DNA from: Pseudomonadota bacterium
Lineage (GTDB): Bacteria; Pseudomonadota; Gammaproteobacteria; Steroidobacterales; Steroidobacteraceae
Assembly (NCBI GenBank): GCA_023423065.1
Contig: JAFAGC010000054.1
Span: forward strand, 1-64,000
Direction of reading: 5' to 3'
DNA length: 64,000 nt
This document shows positions 60,328 through 64,000 of this stretch, in pieces (position 1 is the first letter of the stretch; the number at the start of each line of letters is the position of its first letter). Both the position numbers and the translations under genes were made by a program. Under the pieces are notes generated by a model. That model was not told where the DNA came from. It was given only the letters and a program-made list of their open reading frames with translations, and made no database searches.

Positions 60328-60891
60328 ATGGGAGAGGTGACCCAGCTGCTGGATGACGCGCGTCGAGGCGACAAGGTCGCGCTCGAGCGCTTCTACGCAC
60401 GCGTGTATCGCGAGCTGGAGATCGTCGCGCAGTCGCACCTGCGCCGGCAGGGGCCGATGACACTCATCGATCCTTCGTCGCTGGTCAACGAGGTGTACCT
60501 CCGCATATCCCGGCAGGAGTCGCTGCCCGGCGATGGGCGCGGCGCGTTTCTCGCGTACGCGTCGTCGGTCATGCGCAGCGTGATAGTCGACTACCTGCGC
60601 GCGCGCGGCAGCGAACGCCGCGGCGGCGACCAGGTGAAGGTCACTCTCAATACCGCGGTCGAAAATCGGGACACGGGCGAATTCGATTTCGACTCGCTGA
60701 ACTCGGTGCTCGGCGCGCTGCAGCGCGTCGACGAGCGCGCGCACCGGGTCGTGGAGATGCGCTACTTCGGCGGCATGGAGATCGAGGAGATCGCGCGTTT
60801 CCTCGACGTTTCGCCGGCCACCGTGAAGCGCGACTGGACCAAGGCCCGCATCTACCTGCGCCACCAACTCGTGAACGAGGCAAGTCGATGA
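60328..60891 (+). CDS. ECF-type RNA polymerase sigma factor
   Basis: 187 residues from ATG 60328, marked by GAGGAAGG. Sigma region 2 is in about 15-85 (LERFYARVYRELEIVAQSHL, SLVNEVYLRI), and region 4 in about 125-180 (RVVEMRYFGGMEIEEIARFL, SPATVKRDWTKARIYL). The sequence resembles the sigma family commonly encoded beside Ser/Thr kinases (TIGR02999 type). It overlaps the following kinase by four bases (ATGA), so the two are made together. No anti-sigma factor gene is adjacent, which suggests control by phosphorylation instead. Confidence 0.88.
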   Translation: MGEVTQLLDDARRGDKVALERFYARVYRELEIVAQSHLRRQGPMTLIDPSSLVNEVYLRISRQESLPGDGRGAFLAYASSVMRSVIVDYLRARGSERRGGDQVKVTLNTAVENRDTGEFDFDSLNSVLGALQRVDERAHRVVEMRYFGGMEIEEIARFLDVSPATVKRDWTKARIYLRHQLVNEASR

Positions 60892-63839
60892 GCGGCTCGC
60901 GGAACGAAGACCTGCAGCGCGAAGCACTGGCGCAGATCGACCGCCTGCTCGACAAGTCCCGGGCCGAACGCACGGCGGCATTACACGCCCTGGCGCACTC
61001 GCGTCCGGATCTCCACCTGCTGGTGATGGAGATGCTCGAACACGAGGAGTGCGTCGGGCAGGGATTCATGGAACCGGGAGGTGCGCCGTCGAGTGGCGTG
61101 CTGCGGCCCGACGCGCGGCTCGGTCCCTACCGCATCATCCGCCTGCTCGGCGAAGGCGGCATGGGCGAGGTCTGGCTCGCCATTCGCGACGATGGCCTCT
61201 ACGAGGGCCAGGTCGCGATCAAGACGCTGCATCCGTATTTCGCGGGCGGCGCGCTGCGCGAGCGATTCCTGCGCGAAGCGAAGGTGCTGGGCCGCCTGGC
61301 CCACTCCAACATCGCGCGCCTGCTCGATGCGGGCATCCACGACGGTGTCGTGTATCTCGTGCTCGAGTACGTCGTGGGACGCCCGATCGACGTCGCGTGC
61401 GACGAGGAGAAGCTCGATGTCGCGGCGCGCCTGGTGATTTTCCGGCGGCTGTGCGACGCGGTGGCGCATGCGCACGCGAGCCTGGTCGTGCATCGCGACA
61501 TCAAGCCCGGGAACGTGCTGCTGACCGCGGACGGCGCCCCCAAACTACTCGACTTCGGCATCGCGAGCTTCTACGAACCGGACAAGAGTGGTGCGCAGTC
61601 CGACATCACGCGCCTTACCGGCCGCATCTTCACGCCCGAATACGCGGCGCCCGAACAGGTCCTCGGCCAGGAGATCACGACAGCGACGGACGTGTATTCG
61701 CTCGGCGTCCTGCTGCATGCGCTGCTCACCGGGGAGCATCCCTACGAGCCTCCGGATGCGGCGCGCAGCCAGTGGGAACACGCGGTGCTGCATCGCGAGC
61801 CGCAGCGTCTCGCGCGTGCGATCGAGGAGCGGGGCGAAGACAAGGCCGCGAAGCGCTCGACGCCGCTGCCGAAACTGCGCCGCGAGCTGTCGGGCGATCT
61901 CGAAAACATCGTGCAGAAGGCGCTCAGGAAGCGTCCCCAGGAGCGATATCCGACGGTCGCCGCATTCGCGGACGACATTCGGCGTTATCTCGAGGGCGAG
62001 CCGGTCCTCGCGCGCGCGGACTCCGCCTGGTATCGCCTGCGCAAGTTCTCCAGGCGCAACCGCCTGGCCGTCGCATCCGCCGCCGCGGTCGTCGTCGCGC
62101 TGGGCGCGGGTCTCGCGGCGGCGCTGTGGCAGCTCCAGGTGGCGCGCGCCGAACGGCAACGCGCCGAAGAGGTGAAGGATTTCGTCGCCTCGATCTTCCG
62201 TTCGGCGGATCCCTTCTTCACGGGCAAGACCTCGATGACCGCCGCCGAACTACTCACGCTGGCGCGCGAACGCATCGACCGCGAGCTCGTCGCGCAGCCG
62301 CGCAACGCGATCGAACTGCTGCACATCGTCGGCGAGAGCCAGGGCAACCTCGAGCAATACGAAGCAGCGAAGGCGACGTTCGAGAAGGCCATCGAGCTCG
62401 CCGAGCAGCAGCAGCCACGCGACGAGGTCTCGATCGCGGAGGCGATGAGCTGGCTCGGCACGATCGCGCGCAACGAGGGCAAACTAGAGGAGGTTCGTTC
62501 GACGCTCGAGAAGGCGCTGCCCGTCCTGCGCGCCAACCAGCCGCGCACCGGCAAGTCGCTCGCGGGTGCGCTGATGGAGCTCGCATATCTGCAAGTGGAG
62601 GCGGGGGATCTGGACGCCGCGTTTCCGCTCGCGCGCGAGGCCGTGGCGGCCGTGGAGAATGCGCTGGGGTCGGCGGACACGGAAACGATCCTGATGAAGC
62701 GCCACGAAGCGCTGATCCTCGTGCTCGCGAAGCGCTTCGACGAAGCCCTGCCACGCGTCGAGCAGACCCTGCGCGACGTCGACTCGGTGCCCGATCCCGC
62801 GCAGCGGCGCGTCTTGCGTTTCACGACCGAATCGCTGTACGGACGACTGCTGCTCGACAGCGGCGCGGACGTCGGCGAAAGCGTCCGGCATCTCGAGACC
62901 GCCATCGCGCTCGGCACGGATCTCTATGGCCCGACGGGCGATGCATTGCTTCCCGTCCTCTCGTTGCTGACGAAGGCGCAATCACGGCAGGGCGACGTGA
63001 AAGGCGCCACGATGACCGCCCGGCGCGCGTACGAGACGACCAAGGGCGGGCTGCTCTCGGCGCGGGCGATGAACAATCTCGGTCGCTACACATACATGGC
63101 GGGCCAGGTAGAAGCATCGATCGAGCCTCTGCGACGCGCCATCGAACTCGGTCGGGAGCACGACACCGGCAAGGGCACATGGATGTTCCTCGCACAGGGC
63201 GACTACGCGAGCGCATTGGCGCTGACCGGACGGTTCGCAGAGGCCGAAAAGGTATTGAGCGAAGCGGTGCCGGCGGCCAAGGCTTCGGGAATGCCGGGCA
63301 ACACGTCCGTGATGCTCGACGCGCTGGGACTGACTCGCCAGCTGCAATCGCGCTGGGCCGAGAGCGAGCGCGCCTACCGGGAAGCGCTCGAACACACTTC
63401 GAAAACAGATCTCAGCCAGCTGGTCAGGTCCGAAGCGCTGCTTGGCATCGGCGTCGCGCGCCTCGAACAGGGTCATGCCGCGGAAGCGGAGGACTGGATC
63501 CGCCAGGCTGACGAAGCCTTGCGGATCACCTTCCTCAATCCCATCCCGCTGAGCGCGAAGATTTCGCAGCAGTTAGGGTGTGCGCTGCTGGCGCAGGGCA
63601 AGACCGATGCGGCACGCGAAGCGTTCGGCTTCGCGGACAAGTACTGGCGGGGATACGAGCCGACCCATCGCGGCGCCGGTGAAGCTGCCTACTGGCTGGC
63701 CCGCGGCCACATGGCGGCCGGCGACAAGACTGCGGCGCGCGAGGCGCTGCTGCGCGCCGTCGAGATCCTCAAGGCCTCCTCGCTGCGCGCGGATGTGCGG
63801 CGGGCCAAGGATGCACAGACGATGGTCGCGAAGTTGTGA
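60888..63839 (+). CDS. transmembrane Ser/Thr protein kinase with TPR repeats
   Basis: 983 residues. A short N-terminal helical region is followed by a Hanks-type kinase (about 80-365): Gly loop LGEGGMGEVW, K112 in VAIKTL, H202-R-D204 (HRDIKPGNVL), D222FG and EYAAPEQ. All catalytic residues are present. A membrane helix (about 393-416) follows, then roughly 560 residues of tetratricopeptide-like helices (for instance EQYEAAKATFEKAIELAEQ). The kinase domain should be cytoplasmic and the TPR part outside. It is translationally coupled to the ECF sigma factor, its likely partner or target. Confidence 0.92.
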   Translation: MSGSRNEDLQREALAQIDRLLDKSRAERTAALHALAHSRPDLHLLVMEMLEHEECVGQGFMEPGGAPSSGVLRPDARLGPYRIIRLLGEGGMGEVWLAIRDDGLYEGQVAIKTLHPYFAGGALRERFLREAKVLGRLAHSNIARLLDAGIHDGVVYLVLEYVVGRPIDVACDEEKLDVAARLVIFRRLCDAVAHAHASLVVHRDIKPGNVLLTADGAPKLLDFGIASFYEPDKSGAQSDITRLTGRIFTPEYAAPEQVLGQEITTATDVYSLGVLLHALLTGEHPYEPPDAARSQWEHAVLHREPQRLARAIEERGEDKAAKRSTPLPKLRRELSGDLENIVQKALRKRPQERYPTVAAFADDIRRYLEGEPVLARADSAWYRLRKFSRRNRLAVASAAAVVVALGAGLAAALWQLQVARAERQRAEEVKDFVASIFRSADPFFTGKTSMTAAELLTLARERIDRELVAQPRNAIELLHIVGESQGNLEQYEAAKATFEKAIELAEQQQPRDEVSIAEAMSWLGTIARNEGKLEEVRSTLEKALPVLRANQPRTGKSLAGALMELAYLQVEAGDLDAAFPLAREAVAAVENALGSADTETILMKRHEALILVLAKRFDEALPRVEQTLRDVDSVPDPAQRRVLRFTTESLYGRLLLDSGADVGESVRHLETAIALGTDLYGPTGDALLPVLSLLTKAQSRQGDVKGATMTARRAYETTKGGLLSARAMNNLGRYTYMAGQVEASIEPLRRAIELGREHDTGKGTWMFLAQGDYASALALTGRFAEAEKVLSEAVPAAKASGMPGNTSVMLDALGLTRQLQSRWAESERAYREALEHTSKTDLSQLVRSEALLGIGVARLEQGHAAEAEDWIRQADEALRITFLNPIPLSAKISQQLGCALLAQGKTDAAREAFGFADKYWRGYEPTHRGAGEAAYWLARGHMAAGDKTAAREALLRAVEILKASSLRADVRRAKDAQTMVAKL

Positions 63840-63845
63840 GCCGGC

Positions 63846-64000
63846 TCAGGCCGGCCTGGCCGGATCGCGGGGTAGCACCCGACCGAGGTAGTCGCGAATG
63901 TCCGCGACTTCCTGTTCGCACAGGGAGTGTGGCATCGGGTAGGCATGCCATTCGACGCGGAATCCCGTCCCTTCGAGTATGCGCCGCGACTCTTCGCCGA
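63846..64000 (-). CDS. alpha/beta hydrolase (carboxylesterase/YpfH type), C-terminal fragment
   Basis: Only the last 50 residues are inside the window; the gene enters from the right. Reading codons from 63998, the end is GFRVEWHAYPMPHSLCEQEV then ADIRDYLGRVLPRD before TGA. The YPMPHS motif carries the catalytic His of carboxylesterase/phospholipase family hydrolases (usually YPMGHS). The stop lies 6 bases from the stop of the convergent kinase gene. No start or nucleophile elbow is visible. Confidence 0.7.
   Translation of the reverse strand, partial: GEESRRILEGTGFRVEWHAYPMPHSLCEQEVADIRDYLGRVLPRDPARPA

Overview
The window is a GC-rich (roughly two-thirds G+C by eye), densely packed bacterial chromosome segment of housekeeping character. 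Gene content and order (tmRNA/smpB beside ratA-rnfH and bamE-fur, recN-nadK beside hrcA-grpE-dnaK-dnaJ, dapB-carA-carB-greA, ftsH-folP-glmM-tpiA-secG-tRNA-Leu followed by a complete 14-gene nuo operon) fit a gammaproteobacterium. HrcA, a MipA/DUF3019 two-component module and several Ser/Thr kinases suggest an environmental lineage near the Xanthomonadales/Nevskiales (Steroidobacter-like). That placement is inference; no 16S gene is present.

Layout. 55-2565: an FAD-linked oxidase, N-carbamoylputrescine amidase and a small EF-hand protein in one overlapping + strand run. 2584-7806: trans-translation (ssrA, smpB), ratA-rnfH, bamE/fur divergent, recN-nadK on the minus strand. 7924-12869: hrcA-grpE-dnaK-dnaJ, with sigma32-like sites before grpE and dnaK. 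12862-16794: a small membrane-anchored unknown, then an outer-membrane MipA/OmpV protein, a DUF3019 protein, a response regulator and a histidine kinase. 16515-20034 (minus): Gfo/Idh oxidoreductase, glpK and a class A-type acid phosphatase whose reading frame runs 280 bp antisense into the kinase gene. 20105-26074: dapB, carA, carB, greA. 26115-31343: a DUF1080 protein, a TPR membrane protein, a CHASE4-like/PAS/GGDEF/EAL protein, yhbY. 31559-36919: ftsH, folP, glmM, tpiA, secG. 36935-51873: tRNA-Leu(GAG), a strong hairpin with a T tract, nuoABCDEFGHIJKLMN, initiator tRNA.

52269-57240 is the least explained stretch: four tightly spaced envelope genes (a lipoprotein, a small lipoprotein, a DUF4282 membrane protein, a secreted protein resembling the first lipoprotein), followed by a membrane-anchored fusion of a winged-helix DNA-binding domain with a Ser/Thr kinase domain. 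Then come rlmE, a COG2509-type FAD protein, a TrmH-family methyltransferase, an ECF sigma factor overlapping a second large Ser/Thr kinase with TPR repeats, and the C-terminal end of a carboxylesterase-type hydrolase leaving the window.

No CRISPR array, insertion sequence, integrase or rRNA gene was seen. The best candidates for undescribed biology are the 52-57 kb envelope operon with its DNA-binding kinase, the ECF sigma/TPR kinase pair, the phosphatase frame running into the histidine kinase, and a terminator-like hairpin that nuo transcription must pass.
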